Origin: G965233625 sp965233625
GTDB lineage: Bacteria > Planctomycetota > Planctomycetia > Pirellulales > Pirellulaceae
Assembly: GCA_965233625.1 (NCBI GenBank)
Contig: OZ247499.1
Location: forward strand, 1,426,001-1,490,000
Reading direction: 5' to 3'
DNA length: 64,000 nt
The notes beneath the pieces are model-generated. The model saw nothing but the letters and a program-made list of their open reading frames with translations, did not search any database and was not told the DNA's origin. Position 1 is the stretch's first letter; each line of letters opens with the position of its first letter. Of the stretch, positions 42,801 through 53,200 are shown piece after piece. A program made the translations under genes and the position numbers.

Positions 42801-45131
42801 ATGACTTTGCCCCGACGTTTTCCCGTGCTTGCCCTACTGCTAGCAGGTTGGCTTTATTCGACGCCGCTTGCGCAGCACGCCCGTGCGCAGGGGGGCTTTG
42901 CGGAGGCTGTACAACGCGGCCCAACTTCACGCGGAACGCTTGAGCGTCTGCCACCCATAAACAGGCCGACGATGGTGCGGCCAGCAGGTTTTGTCGGGGA
43001 TCCCGCCCCGCGCGTGGCACAGGAGCCAGCATTCCGGCCCGTAGCACCAGGGCGGGAAGAATTGCCCGTTCCCACCCCGGTGCCCGCCGCGCCGCTGCCT
43101 GGTACACCTGTACCCGCACCGGCGCCGGTAACCCCGTTCGCAGCGCCTGCGGTAGACGAGAAGGAAGCCGTACCGGCAGCCGGTCGTAAAGAGCTGGCGA
43201 CTGTGAGTTTCGACGGGGTCAAGCTTTCGGAAGTGATTCAGACGCTGAGCAAAGAATCTGGTCTGAACGTCGTAGCCAGCGCGAAAGCCGGCGACATGCC
43301 CGTGACCGTCTATCTGAAAGATGTCCGGGTGATCGACGCGATTGAAGCTATCGCGCAGGCGAACGGACTGTTCTACCGCATCGACCAGGACACGGGCATC
43401 GTACGCATTGCCACCCGCGAAGAATACGAACGCGACCTGACCAGTTTCCGCGAGCAGGAAACGCGGGTCTTCACGCTGTTGTATCCCAACCCCGTCGCCG
43501 TCGCGCAGGCGATTCAACACGTGTATGGTCAGCGCGTGCAACTGAACGTGGCCGAGAATGATTTCTCCGACTTTATCGAACTCACCCAGCGGTTCAATCG
43601 TTTTGATCTGGTCGACGGCCGCGCCCTGGGCCTCGGCGTGTTCGATGGCGGCGCCGGCGGTGTGGGTATCGGGGGCGGCGGACTCGGAGGCGGTCTGGGT
43701 GGCGGCCTGGGACGCGGAGGACTCGGCGGCCTGGGGGGCATTGGTGGAGGTCTCGGCGGCGGTCTTGGCGGCTTCGGAGGTTTAGGTGGTGGCCTTGGCG
43801 GATTGGGCGGTGGCCTGGGAGGGTTTGGACGTGGCGGATTTGGCGGGCTGACCAACCGGTCACGCTCCCGTGTGAACCAGCAGAATCTGCTTTCGCCCGA
43901 AGGGGAACCGTTGACGGACCTTTCGGCAACAGACATTCAGCGGATCGAAAACCAGCTTGCCACCCGTGGCGATCTCTCGGAAGAAGAGCGTGCCAGATTG
44001 CTGGAACGCCGCAATGCCACGATCTATGTCTCCATCGTACGCCGCAACAACCAGGTCGTGGTACGCACGGGCGACGCCCGCACCATGGATCAGATCGCGC
44101 AGCTGATTGCACAATTAGACGTGCCTACGCCAACGGTGCTACTTGAGGTTAAGGTCCTCCGCGTAGAACTGGCCGACGGGTTTGAAAGCGCCTTTGAATA
44201 CTTTGGTGGCGGCGCCGAAGCCGCAACGGCTTTCTCTGATGGCAGCCAGTTCGCCGTGCCGCCAGCAGTGCCGTTCCCCGGCGCCAGCACGGCGTCGCGC
44301 GTGTTAGGAGCCGGTCTGGGTCTGGCGGGCGGTGTCCCCGGCGCGTTGACGTTTCAGGTCGTCGATGCGGCGTTCCGTTTCCGCATGCAATTGCTACAAA
44401 GTAAAAACCGTGTTACCGCGCTGGCGACCCCTTTGATTCTTACGGCCAATAATGAAGTTAGCCGCATCTTTGTCGGCGACACCTTACCCTTTACCGTTGG
44501 CTTTACACCCGCTTCCATCGTCGGCGGCGTCGGCGCTGTAGGTTCGGTCGCTTCGACACCTATCACAGAACTTCGCGACGTGGGCCAGTCGCTGCTAATT
44601 ACGCCTAATATCAATTCCGACCGCACCGTGACGTTGCGGATTGTGGAAGAGAACAGCGAACGCATTCTCAACGGCGCCTCGATCCCCGTACCGTCCAGCG
44701 ACGGAACAGTGGTCAACAACGTAAACGTCGACACCATCCGCCGGCGGAGTGTGACCGGAACGGTCGTGGCGCAGGACGGCATGGCCGTCGCCCTGGGCGG
44801 ACTGATTGAAGAAGAAGTCACGGACCGGCGCGATCAGGTGCCAATTCTGGGCGATATTCCGCACATCGGATTTCTGTTCCGCCGGCAGTCAACGGGGCGC
44901 CGCCGTAGTGAGCTGATTGTGATGATCCGGCCCTACGTCTTTAACACGCCTGCCGAGGGAGCCACTCGCAGCCAGTGCCTGGTGGGAGAGCATTCGCTTC
45001 ACCCAAGTGGTCCCAACCCTCGCGGAACCCTGAACACCTATCTGCCTTGCGAAGTCATCCGCCCTGATCCGGAATGCGCGAGCCGCGCACGTCTGCTGAA
45101 GTTTCATAACGTGATTCCGAAAGTCTATTAA
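42801..45131 (+). CDS. GspD/PilQ-type secretin with a Gly-rich insert
   Basis: The 776-residue protein has a signal peptide (about 1-30), a Pro/Ala-rich linker (about 60-125), a short N-domain (SFDGVKLSEVIQTLSKESGL, about 133-200), a second N-domain, then a Gly-rich block (about 274-350, built of GGLGG and GGFGG units), another N-domain (VSIVRRNNQVVVRTGDARTM) and the secretin core (about 440-720, with LLITPNINSD and the C-terminal GGLIEEEVTDRRDQVPILGDIPHIG region). It ends with a Cys-containing tail. It is the outer-membrane channel of the cluster. The Gly insert is far longer than in standard GspD. Confidence 0.93.
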   Translation: MTLPRRFPVLALLLAGWLYSTPLAQHARAQGGFAEAVQRGPTSRGTLERLPPINRPTMVRPAGFVGDPAPRVAQEPAFRPVAPGREELPVPTPVPAAPLPGTPVPAPAPVTPFAAPAVDEKEAVPAAGRKELATVSFDGVKLSEVIQTLSKESGLNVVASAKAGDMPVTVYLKDVRVIDAIEAIAQANGLFYRIDQDTGIVRIATREEYERDLTSFREQETRVFTLLYPNPVAVAQAIQHVYGQRVQLNVAENDFSDFIELTQRFNRFDLVDGRALGLGVFDGGAGGVGIGGGGLGGGLGGGLGRGGLGGLGGIGGGLGGGLGGFGGLGGGLGGLGGGLGGFGRGGFGGLTNRSRSRVNQQNLLSPEGEPLTDLSATDIQRIENQLATRGDLSEEERARLLERRNATIYVSIVRRNNQVVVRTGDARTMDQIAQLIAQLDVPTPTVLLEVKVLRVELADGFESAFEYFGGGAEAATAFSDGSQFAVPPAVPFPGASTASRVLGAGLGLAGGVPGALTFQVVDAAFRFRMQLLQSKNRVTALATPLILTANNEVSRIFVGDTLPFTVGFTPASIVGGVGAVGSVASTPITELRDVGQSLLITPNINSDRTVTLRIVEENSERILNGASIPVPSSDGTVVNNVNVDTIRRRSVTGTVVAQDGMAVALGGLIEEEVTDRRDQVPILGDIPHIGFLFRRQSTGRRRSELIVMIRPYVFNTPAEGATRSQCLVGEHSLHPSGPNPRGTLNTYLPCEVIRPDPECASRARLLKFHNVIPKVY

Positions 45132-45212
45132 TCGCTTGCCTGATTGACAGTCTGGCGTGTTGATTCCCGGCCTGACGCGAAGGTTGCTTGACTGAAACAA
45201 AGAGTTCCCACG

Positions 45213-46796
45213 ATGCAGAAACAACTTGCCACCACCATTGGCAGCGCCAGCGTCGTCGTGCTGACGATCTCTCTCGTCCTTGGTTGTTCCGTCACGCCGG
45301 ATAAGCCGGTCGATTCGATAGCTTTTCCGGAAGACGCGAAGGGCAGTCAATCGAAAACCATTACGCCGGCTGCGACGATCAGCGACAGAGCTGAAGCAGC
45401 GAGTCAATCGGCGACTGTTTCGAACCCGCTTGCCAAAGAGATACGCTTTGGCGGTCAGGAGCGGGTGTTAGGCGGCGGCAACTGCCGCGCACTGGATAGC
45501 AAGCAACTGTTGACCGCACTTCGCGGGCTACTCGATGCCGGCAAGAAGCGTTCGGCATCTGCACTGGTGCGGTTACATACCCGGTCCGCGCAACGGATGC
45601 TTATTGAACACACAGGCCAGTCAGATGATGCAATTGCCGACTTCGTGGCCGCCGCCGTGGACCAAGGTAAACCTAGCGGTGCGTGGAGCCAGCACCGTTT
45701 AGCTTGCAAGGCCAATCCCGAAGCGGTCGCAAAGTTCACCAGCACCCGGAACATCGTGCTTTCGCAGGCCCCGCCAACCGGGCAGCTTGCTGAAGCAATG
45801 CTGCAGCTCAATCAGGCTGCCGTAGAAGTCGACAGCCTGCCGTTGAAGCTCGAAACACAGCGATTGGCTGCCATGGCAAGCGCTGCATCGGCAGACCCGA
45901 CGGGCGCGGTTAACACCTTGGCATCGGCGGCGGAGCTTGCCGCACAATCTGGTATGCCGCACGCTTCGTCGGAATTGTGGATGATGGCCTGTCAGGCCTC
46001 GATGCAACTAGATAACGTCAGCCAGGCCCGCAAGTGCTGGCATGCGGCCGTTGCAAGCCAACTGGCAGCCGTCCGTTCTCGACCATCGGATCAGTTGCTA
46101 CCAACTGTCGACACCGTTTTCTGGGAGCAGGCAGACCGGTTGAAGCATCCGCAGGACCAGTTTCCGAAGGAACTGACGCTCGCGATGGCACCCTGGTATT
46201 CACGCATCGGGTTCACGCCAGGTTCAACGCCTTTGCCACAGGTTGCGTTGTGGTCGGCCATTGCCGAGTTTCAGCTGGCGACAGGTCAGCCCCATCTGGC
46301 GGCGCTGTCTATCAAGCGGGCGGAAGTCGGCGCCGTAGGCCCGGCCAAGCAGTGGCTGCAGATTGCGCTCGCCCGCGCGATGGCCTCGCAAGGTCAGGAG
46401 TCCGTTGCCGTCACCATTTTAGGCAGCCTGGAGAAAGACGCATCGCCCGCGGTGCGTGCTGCCGCGCTTGCCACGCTCGGATCTATCAAAGTGCAAAGCG
46501 GGGCCTACGAGCAAGGCAGTCGGTTTTTGATCCAAGCGCTCAACACGCCGCAAGCAGGCAACTGGGCGGGAAAACTATCCGCCAAAGCAGACCTTGCCAA
46601 TGTACGTCTGATTGTCGGAAAACTTGACGACGCCCTGCCCGCCTTACACGCGGTTCAGAATGAGATGATGACTGCCGGACTCTGGCAGTCACTGTGTCAA
46701 TCATTAGAAAATGAGGCCGCTATTCTGACACACGAAGGACGCTCGTGGGATGCACAGAAGATCCGCGAGCGAATTCAAACCATCGAAAACAGTTAG
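45213..46796 (+). CDS. lipoprotein with TPR-like repeats
   Basis: The 527-residue protein has a lipobox (LVLGC, Cys25), so it is anchored to a membrane. The remainder is helical and Ala-rich with several TPR-like pairs (for example IAEFQLATGQPHLAALSIKR and LGSIKVQSGAYEQGSRFLIQ). TPR lipoproteins act as pilotins or assembly partners for secretins (PilF/PilW, TadD types), which fits its place 81 bases after the GspD gene. It has no other recognised domain. Function is inferred from order and layout. Confidence 0.7.
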   Translation: MQKQLATTIGSASVVVLTISLVLGCSVTPDKPVDSIAFPEDAKGSQSKTITPAATISDRAEAASQSATVSNPLAKEIRFGGQERVLGGGNCRALDSKQLLTALRGLLDAGKKRSASALVRLHTRSAQRMLIEHTGQSDDAIADFVAAAVDQGKPSGAWSQHRLACKANPEAVAKFTSTRNIVLSQAPPTGQLAEAMLQLNQAAVEVDSLPLKLETQRLAAMASAASADPTGAVNTLASAAELAAQSGMPHASSELWMMACQASMQLDNVSQARKCWHAAVASQLAAVRSRPSDQLLPTVDTVFWEQADRLKHPQDQFPKELTLAMAPWYSRIGFTPGSTPLPQVALWSAIAEFQLATGQPHLAALSIKRAEVGAVGPAKQWLQIALARAMASQGQESVAVTILGSLEKDASPAVRAAALATLGSIKVQSGAYEQGSRFLIQALNTPQAGNWAGKLSAKADLANVRLIVGKLDDALPALHAVQNEMMTAGLWQSLCQSLENEAAILTHEGRSWDAQKIRERIQTIENS

Positions 46797-47193
46797 AGTC
46801 GTAGATCGCTGGGCTGCCATTACATCGTTAATGCTTATTAGAAAACGGCGTACTTTTTTCGCACCTTGCAACCCCAAACGGGGAGTGGTGCCAGTAGAAT
46901 TGCTCCGGCTTTTCTAAAGTGAACCAATATCGCGCCGGGGCAGCAGTTAATGATCTGACTGGGATCAATGCGTTCTCATCAGCCCTCTGGCCTACGATCC
47001 GTCCAGTCAGCAGAAGCGGTAAAACTAGTATAAATCTAAGTGCGACTCGCGTGCTTCCTGCCGTGCTGCGTGACTTCTTACAGTTGCGATACAGTGTAAT
47101 TCGCAGCATCGTTTTGACTTGGGAAATCTCCGACCTATGCTTTATCACTTCCCCACCTGATTGAATTAACAATACCTTAACAGCGACTTTCTA
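46797..47193 (+). other. 397-base intergenic region before the Hpt gene
   Basis: No gene was supported. It holds the promoter at 47114-47141 and a weak hairpin CCCC/GGGG near 46874-46885. A TA-rich patch follows the promoter. No terminator with a T-run was seen after the TPR lipoprotein. Confidence 0.4.
47114..47141 (+). promoter_or_regulatory. putative promoter of the hpt / HD-GYP operon
   Basis: TTGACT (47114-47119) and TATGCT (47136-47141) with a 16-base spacer; the start of transcription would be about 45 bases before the hpt ATG. Confidence 0.5.
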
Positions 47194-47571
47194 ATGAACA
47201 CACTAGATACCCGGTGCCGCCCGGAGAGCGACTCGCTCGACTGGGACGCATTGAGCAAACGGTGTATGGGAAATGCCTCGCTGATTGAGCGGGTGTTGAT
47301 AGGGTTCCGCGATCAATTAAACGGCGAACTGGAGCAGTTGGAACAGGCCCTCGAGCAGTGCGACGAAGCGACCGTCGCCACCGTTGCACACCGTATGAAA
47401 GGCACCTCCCTGACCGTTTCGGCAAACCGTCTGGCGGATTCAGCTCAGCAGCTTCAGGAACTGGCGTTGAATGATTTTGCATCCATTGATGAAGAGCTAA
47501 CTGGTATGCGAAATGAAATACTTCAACTTTCTGAAATGATCACAAAACGTTTCCCGGAAGGCGCCTCATGA
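47194..47571 (+). CDS. Hpt-domain phosphotransfer protein
   Basis: The 125-residue protein is a stand-alone histidine phosphotransfer domain. The phospho-acceptor is His66 in VAHRMKGTS. The helical layout (four helices) is complete. It overlaps the following receiver/HD-GYP gene by four bases (ATGA), so the two are translated together. It probably relays phosphate between a hybrid histidine kinase, such as the one at 50243, and the receiver of its neighbour. That pairing is inferred. Confidence 0.88.
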   Translation: MNTLDTRCRPESDSLDWDALSKRCMGNASLIERVLIGFRDQLNGELEQLEQALEQCDEATVATVAHRMKGTSLTVSANRLADSAQQLQELALNDFASIDEELTGMRNEILQLSEMITKRFPEGAS

Positions 47572-48656
47572 ATCTTCAAGCCCCATCGGGATGCGGTCCC
47601 ATTTTGCTGGTAGACGACGATCCTTTGTGCCTTGCCATGCTAAGCGAGGTTTTGCAAGGGATGGGGTACAGTTGCGAAACCGCGAATAATGGTAGCGAAG
47701 CGCTGGACCTGATCTACGAAGGCGACTTCCGTGTAGTAATTTCGGACTGGCAGATGCCTGAGATGTCGGGGCCGGAACTCTGCCGCCGTATCCGTCAGCG
47801 TTCGCTTAGCGGATATGTCTACTTCATTCTGCTAACTTCACTGGACCGCCGCGATAATCTTGTCGCTGGTCTGCGGGCCGGTGCAGACGACTTCATCAGT
47901 AAACCGTTTGATATTGAAGAATTGCATGTGCGTCTGCGCGTTGCAGACCGGATTTCTACATTAGAAAGCCGGAATGTCATCATTTTTTCGTTGGCCAAAC
48001 TTGCTGAATCCCGTGATTCAGAGACCGGCGCCCATCTTGAAAGAATGCGTGAGTATTCGCGAATTCTTGCTCAGCATCTGTCGACCACTTCCAAGTACGA
48101 AGATGTTATCGACGCTGACTACGTTCGCGCGATCTATCTCACAAGCCCGCTTCACGATATCGGGAAGGTTGGCATCCCTGATCGCATCCTCTTGAAGCCA
48201 GGAAAGCTGACTGACGCCGAATTCGACGTGATGAAGCAGCACTCGCTGATAGGTCATGACACGCTTGACGCTGCGTTAAAGACACAACCCTCAGCGGACT
48301 ATTTAAGATTCGCGCGTGACATTGCCTGTTCTCACCACGAAAGGTTTGATGGCCGCGGATATCCTTATGGGCTTTCAGGTACGGACATTCCGCTGTGTGG
48401 GAGACTGGTCGCACTTGCAGACGTGTATGATGCACTTACAACGAAGCGTGTCTACAAAGATGCGTTCTCGCACGCAAAGGCAAGGAAAATCATTCTAGAA
48501 GAATCAGGTGCAGCGTTTGACCCTGATATCGTCGATGCCTTCTTAGCCTGCGAGAACGAAATTCTTGATACGAAACGCCGGCTCGACGACGAATTTGAGG
48601 TCGCCCAGCTCTCTCAGATAGAACAGCTTGTCGCTGCCGCCTCGGCCTCTGTCTGA
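47568..48656 (+). CDS. response regulator with HD-GYP phosphodiesterase
   Basis: The 362-residue protein has a receiver domain (about 10-130; phospho-Asp in VVISDWQMPEMSG and Lys in FISKPFDIEELH) and an HD-GYP domain (about 150-340). The HD motif is LHDIGKVGIPD and the GYP motif is HHERFDGRGYPYG. Both are complete, so it should hydrolyse cyclic di-GMP when phosphorylated or dephosphorylated. This makes it the likely output of the signalling block and could set motility, pilus or matrix state. Confidence 0.94.
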   Translation: MNLQAPSGCGPILLVDDDPLCLAMLSEVLQGMGYSCETANNGSEALDLIYEGDFRVVISDWQMPEMSGPELCRRIRQRSLSGYVYFILLTSLDRRDNLVAGLRAGADDFISKPFDIEELHVRLRVADRISTLESRNVIIFSLAKLAESRDSETGAHLERMREYSRILAQHLSTTSKYEDVIDADYVRAIYLTSPLHDIGKVGIPDRILLKPGKLTDAEFDVMKQHSLIGHDTLDAALKTQPSADYLRFARDIACSHHERFDGRGYPYGLSGTDIPLCGRLVALADVYDALTTKRVYKDAFSHAKARKIILEESGAAFDPDIVDAFLACENEILDTKRRLDDEFEVAQLSQIEQLVAAASASV

Positions 48657-48669
48657 ATATCACGACAGC

Positions 48670-48703
48670 CAGCTTTGCCTAGTCTTTCGACCAGGCAAAG
48701 CTG
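48670..48703 (+). terminator. stem-loop between convergent genes
   Basis: An 11-bp stem CAGCTTTGCCT/AGGCAAAGCTG (48670-48680 with 48693-48703), with a TTTT about ten bases later. It lies between the plus-strand HD-GYP gene and the minus-strand methyltransferase gene and may end both transcripts. Confidence 0.6.
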
Positions 48704-48739
48704 CAACTGCGTTTTAAGACAGGGATCTGCTGAGAAACT

Positions 48740-49855
48740 CTACACTTCGTCCTGCTGACGTTGCTCGTGCCGAGTATGCATAGGAGCAGGCACATCTGAG
48801 GCTTTGTCGATGCGGATCGCAGACTGAGATTTCTGGCGACTGATATAATTTGTGATAATACCAGTCGTATCGCGTGTAAGCGTCATCGCATTTGTATCGA
48901 TACCAGCTTTCTCATACAGATCGAGAACATCCTGGACGGTTCTTTGATAGAAGAACCAGTCTAGGTGCCACTGATATGGCGTGTGGTCGTATTGTTCGCA
49001 ATCTTTGAATGCAATCAATAGAACTCCGTCATCGGTTAATGTCTGCTGCCAGGCATTAAGCATCTTTATCAGATGTTCGTCTGTCAGATAGTCACAAAGT
49101 CCCACACTGTAAATAATATCAAACCGGCCGAACTGCTTGATCGTCTTTTCGGCGGACCTGGTCCTCAAGGCGTTGTAGCGTACGGGCTCGATTGACGTTC
49201 CATCGGGTAGCTGCGTAGCAACATGCTGTTTAACGAAGTCAAGTGCAATGGTGTCGTTGTCCATCGCAACGACTTCTAAGGTTTTTTCCTCAGCAACCGG
49301 CCAATCGAGGAACTCACGACAAGGTCCGCAAGCGATATCCAGCACGCGAACATGATCCTGGCGGGCGCCGATTTCGTCTAGTAGAAAGCTTCGCGCGGAA
49401 ACCATGCGGGCACGGACGGCCTGTGCGAGCGGCAGATCGCTTATGCAAAGATCCAGGTAAGCGCCGAGGCCGCGAGCGGGCGTTTCACGCTCATATAGCT
49501 TGACCAGCATCTCAAAGTCGCCTGCAAAACCGCTCGGTTTGGTCCTCGCACGGTTTGCGATCCAACTTTTTTTGAACCACGGATCGGTTTCCAGCCGGAA
49601 GCCCTCCTGTACGTCCTTGATGAGTTGGGGATCGTCCTTGTGCTTCTGCTCAAATTCCCGGCAGGCAGTCTGCGAATCCTCAAAAGCAAGTTTTACCTGC
49701 TGGTGTATTGCATCATTGCGTTTTGGGACGGCGTCTTCCGCAACCTCCTTTTCAATAGCTGTCAGCCGCTGTTTAAGTCGAGCTACATCGTCTGTAAAGA
49801 AATCTTGTACAGACTGCAGTTTGGAAGCAGCTGTACGATGAAATAACTTGTCCAC
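48740..49855 (-). CDS. PhcB-like SAM-dependent methyltransferase
   Basis: The 371-residue protein has an N-terminal helical region (about 1-130) and a class I methyltransferase domain (about 155-330). The SAM loop is VLDIACGPCREFLDW and a later strand has FDIIYSVGLCDYL. The helical part carries KPSGFAGDFEMLVKLY, matching the KPxGYAGDYxM-type motif of PhcB, which makes 3-hydroxypalmitate methyl ester in Ralstonia. GTG 49855 has AGGGG seven bases upstream; a GTG at 49957 in frame is weaker. It is divergent from the giant hybrid kinase at 50243, a layout reminiscent of phcB beside phcS/phcR sensor genes. Substrate is not shown by the sequence. Confidence 0.75.
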   Translation of the reverse strand: MDKLFHRTAASKLQSVQDFFTDDVARLKQRLTAIEKEVAEDAVPKRNDAIHQQVKLAFEDSQTACREFEQKHKDDPQLIKDVQEGFRLETDPWFKKSWIANRARTKPSGFAGDFEMLVKLYERETPARGLGAYLDLCISDLPLAQAVRARMVSARSFLLDEIGARQDHVRVLDIACGPCREFLDWPVAEEKTLEVVAMDNDTIALDFVKQHVATQLPDGTSIEPVRYNALRTRSAEKTIKQFGRFDIIYSVGLCDYLTDEHLIKMLNAWQQTLTDDGVLLIAFKDCEQYDHTPYQWHLDWFFYQRTVQDVLDLYEKAGIDTNAMTLTRDTTGIITNYISRQKSQSAIRIDKASDVPAPMHTRHEQRQQDEV

Positions 49856-50242
49856 GCGCAAACCCCTTTTTTGAGATGAATAAAGAATGTCGCTTGAACA
49901 AAGCCGGTGATCGATCTTAGGTGAATAACAATGAGGAAACGTGCCTGTGGCACTCACTCAGCCTTGAGCAAATCAGTGATCATTAGGCGACAGATCAAGT
50001 TTGCGCATTCTTATTGCATCAACAATAGAAAAATGTTGGAAAAACGCTACGTGCACGCTACTTAGGGGGTATGGTTAGGTGATGCTTGCGCTCTGTAGAA
50101 AGCTGAACGGCATATCGACATCCGAAAGATTTTGACCCGTTCGTTTTCCCACTATTTTTGGCAGAGCGCCGCCAAAATTGCTCGCTATCGGTTATTCCGC
50201 TGATAACGGTTGTAGTCCCATTTTCTGCAGACAAGTGATGGC
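49856..50242 (+). promoter_or_regulatory. 387-base divergent regulatory region
   Basis: This gap separates the methyltransferase (minus) and the hybrid kinase (plus). No gene is supported. There is an inverted repeat GTTAT/ATAAC near 50188-50205 and GTGCC/GGCAC near 49941-49953. Both genes must be driven from here, so a shared regulator is possible; no clear promoter pair was identified. Confidence 0.4.
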
Positions 50243-53200
50243 ATGGTTGATTCAGGCGTGAAGCCAAATCCATCACATGGCGAACTGCCTGATGCGATCG
50301 CCCAGCAATATGTTTTGCTAGGTTGCGTTTCGGATTCGTCGCTTGTCCAGACACACTTAGCGTTGAGCCGTGAGACGGGTCAGCGGGTTTGTATAAAGTG
50401 TATCAATGCGGCAGAACTCCCCCCCGGCACACGGGTCCGGGTAGAGTTTGAAGCCGATGTTCGAAAGCAGCATCTCAGCCGGCACATCGCGCGTCTTGCC
50501 CATTATGAATATGCGGGCGACAAGCTTTATGTTGTAATGCCCCTGGTAGAAGGGAATCCTCTTGAGCAGATTTTATCGGTCCGGCGGTTAACGGCGGTCG
50601 AAGCAATTGCGGTCGGTAAATCTGTGTTTGCCGGGCTAGACGTCCTTCATTCTTATGGAGCTCTGCACCGGGATATTTCGGCTCAGAATGTCGTCGTTCA
50701 GTGCGAAGCGCAACTTGCTGGAATTTCAAAAGCAACACTTGGCGGTTTCGGCATTGAAAAAAGATTTAATCGCAACCGCGTAGCAACGGCTGGCGAGTGC
50801 GAGACCGCGTCTTATATGTCGCCTGAAGAAGCGGGCTCGATTGATGTAGATGTCGGACCATCTTCGGACCTGTACTCGGCAGGTATCCTGCTCTTCTACT
50901 GCCTAGCCGGGGAATTTCCTTTTGGTGGCGAAAATCCCGGCGCCATTCTTTTTGAGCACGTTACGGCGCCTGTTCCTTCACTGCGGGACATCGCGCCCGA
51001 TGTTCCGAGAAAACTTGACGAAGTCGTTCAGCATCTGTTGCGTAAGGATCCGCACGACCGTTATCAGCAAGCCGCCGCGGTGGTTGATGATCTAACGGCT
51101 ATGGAAGAATCAATACGCACAGGTGACGCCGGTTCGAGCATCGTGATCGGTGCAACGGACCGGCGTCAGACGCTTACAGAACCAGCTTTCGTCGCCCGTG
51201 ACGAAGAACTGAAACGCGTCGCAAAGTTTATTGAACGCACCAAAGCAGGTCGCGGTACAACCCTGCTGCTGGAGGGCGAATCTGGTGGCGGAAAAAGCCG
51301 GCTGCTCATCGAAACCAATAAGCTCGCACGTAGCGAGGGCGTTTCGATTTTTCAGGGACAGGCGACAACCAAAGGCGGTCACCGGCCGTACCGCGTTCTT
51401 GAAGGGATTGTCGATGGGTTCATTTCGGCAGTTAATGATGACCATTCACTCGTTTCACGTGTGGCAAAGTCGCTCGGCGATCTGACAGACGTACTGGTTG
51501 CTGCACTGCCGCGTTTGAATGCTGTATTCCCGGAGACAATCCCGCACCGCGAATCGCCGGCCGCCTTCGGCGAAAATCGCACGATCGAAGCACTTATCAG
51601 GTTCTTTGAAGTTCTCGGTAGTAAAGCGCGACCCGCGCTGGTCATTCTGGATGACTGTCACTGGGCGGATGAACTGACCGTCCGGCTAATCAGACGTTGG
51701 CATTCACTACCTCGCAGAAAAGGCCGGTATACAGCGTTCATTGTTGGCTTCCGGACGGAAGATACACCGCATGACCATCGCATCCGTGCGATAGACACAG
51801 AGTTCCACATCGCCCTGCTGCCGCTGGGCCCCATAGAAATCCAGCAGCTAGCTGAGTCGATGGCGGGCGCTTTGCCGGCGGAGGCGGTAGAGGTCGTGAT
51901 CCGTCTGGCCGATGGCAGCCCCTTTATGGCGTCGGCGGTATTGCTGGGTCTTGTCGAATCCGGCGCGCTGGTGAACCGTGATGGGACATGGGAGATTGTG
52001 CCCGAAGAGCTGGAAGCGTTGCAGTCGTCGCGCGAAGCGGCGTCTCTGCTGACTCGACGAATTGAGATGCTTCCGCAGACAACGATCGATCTGCTTTCTG
52101 CAGGAGCGCTGCTTGGTAAAGAATTTGGCCTCGATATTGCCGCGAACCTGGCCGGTCTGAGTGTTGCCGCGGCGGTGGAAGCGTTGAATCTTGGCAGAGA
52201 TCGCCGGTTGATCTGGGCGCGTGCCGACGGCGGTCAATTCGTCTTTGTGCACGATCAGATCCGCGCATCGCTGCTGAAACGCTTGTCGCCAGAGTTGCAG
52301 AAGTCTCTGCATATGCAGGCGGCTTTATACTTGCAGGATTCTGAATCGGACCGTGTTTCTGAGATCGCCTACCATTTCGATAAGGCGGACGCCGCGGCAC
52401 TTGCATTCCCTTACGCTATGCAGGCAGCAGAGCAGGCTCGCAGCCAGTTTTCGTTGGATGTGGCTGAACGCCAATATCAGATCGCCAGACGCGGCTCGCA
52501 GGATCAGCCTCAGACGTTGCGTTTTCAGATTGCTGAAGGCTTAGGCGATGCATTAATGCTCCGCGGCCACTATGCAAAAGCAGCGCCGGCATTCGAAGAA
52601 GCGGCGACGCTTGCCGAGGGGCAACTGGCCAAGGCTTCAATCCAGGGCAAACTCGCTGAACTCAGTTTCAAACGCGGCGATATGGAGAACGCCACAGTCG
52701 GGTTCGAGACAGCACTAGCGACGCTTGGCAGACGTGTGCCTCAGAACCCGGTGATGATTATCATCATGCTTATCTGGGAAGCATTGTGGCAGGTTGCACA
52801 CACCTGGATGCCCGGGCTGATGCTAGGAAGAATGAAGCGGGCGCCGGACAAAGCGGAAAAGCTTGCCATCAGCCTGTACAGTTTCCTGACGCATGGTTGC
52901 TGGTATTGCCGCACGAAAACGCAGTGCCTGTGGGCGCATCTTCGCGGACTGAATCAGGCAGAGCGTTTTACGCCCAGCGCGGAGCTTGCGAACGCGTACT
53001 CAGAGCATGCGCCGGTGATGTGCCTTCTACCGTTGTTCAATAGAGCGGTCCGTTATGCGCAGCGTTCGCTGGAATTGCGAAAAGAATTCAACGATGTTTG
53101 GGGTCAGGGGCAGTCACTGAATTTTTACAGCGTGGTGCTCTACGCTGCGGGTAGATATCGCGAATGTATGGAGAAGGCCCGTGAGTCCATCCGCTTGCTG

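Noticed and set aside
43529..43936. A long Pro-rich minus-strand frame opposite the secretin.
   Set aside because: It is the reverse reading of the Gly-rich block.
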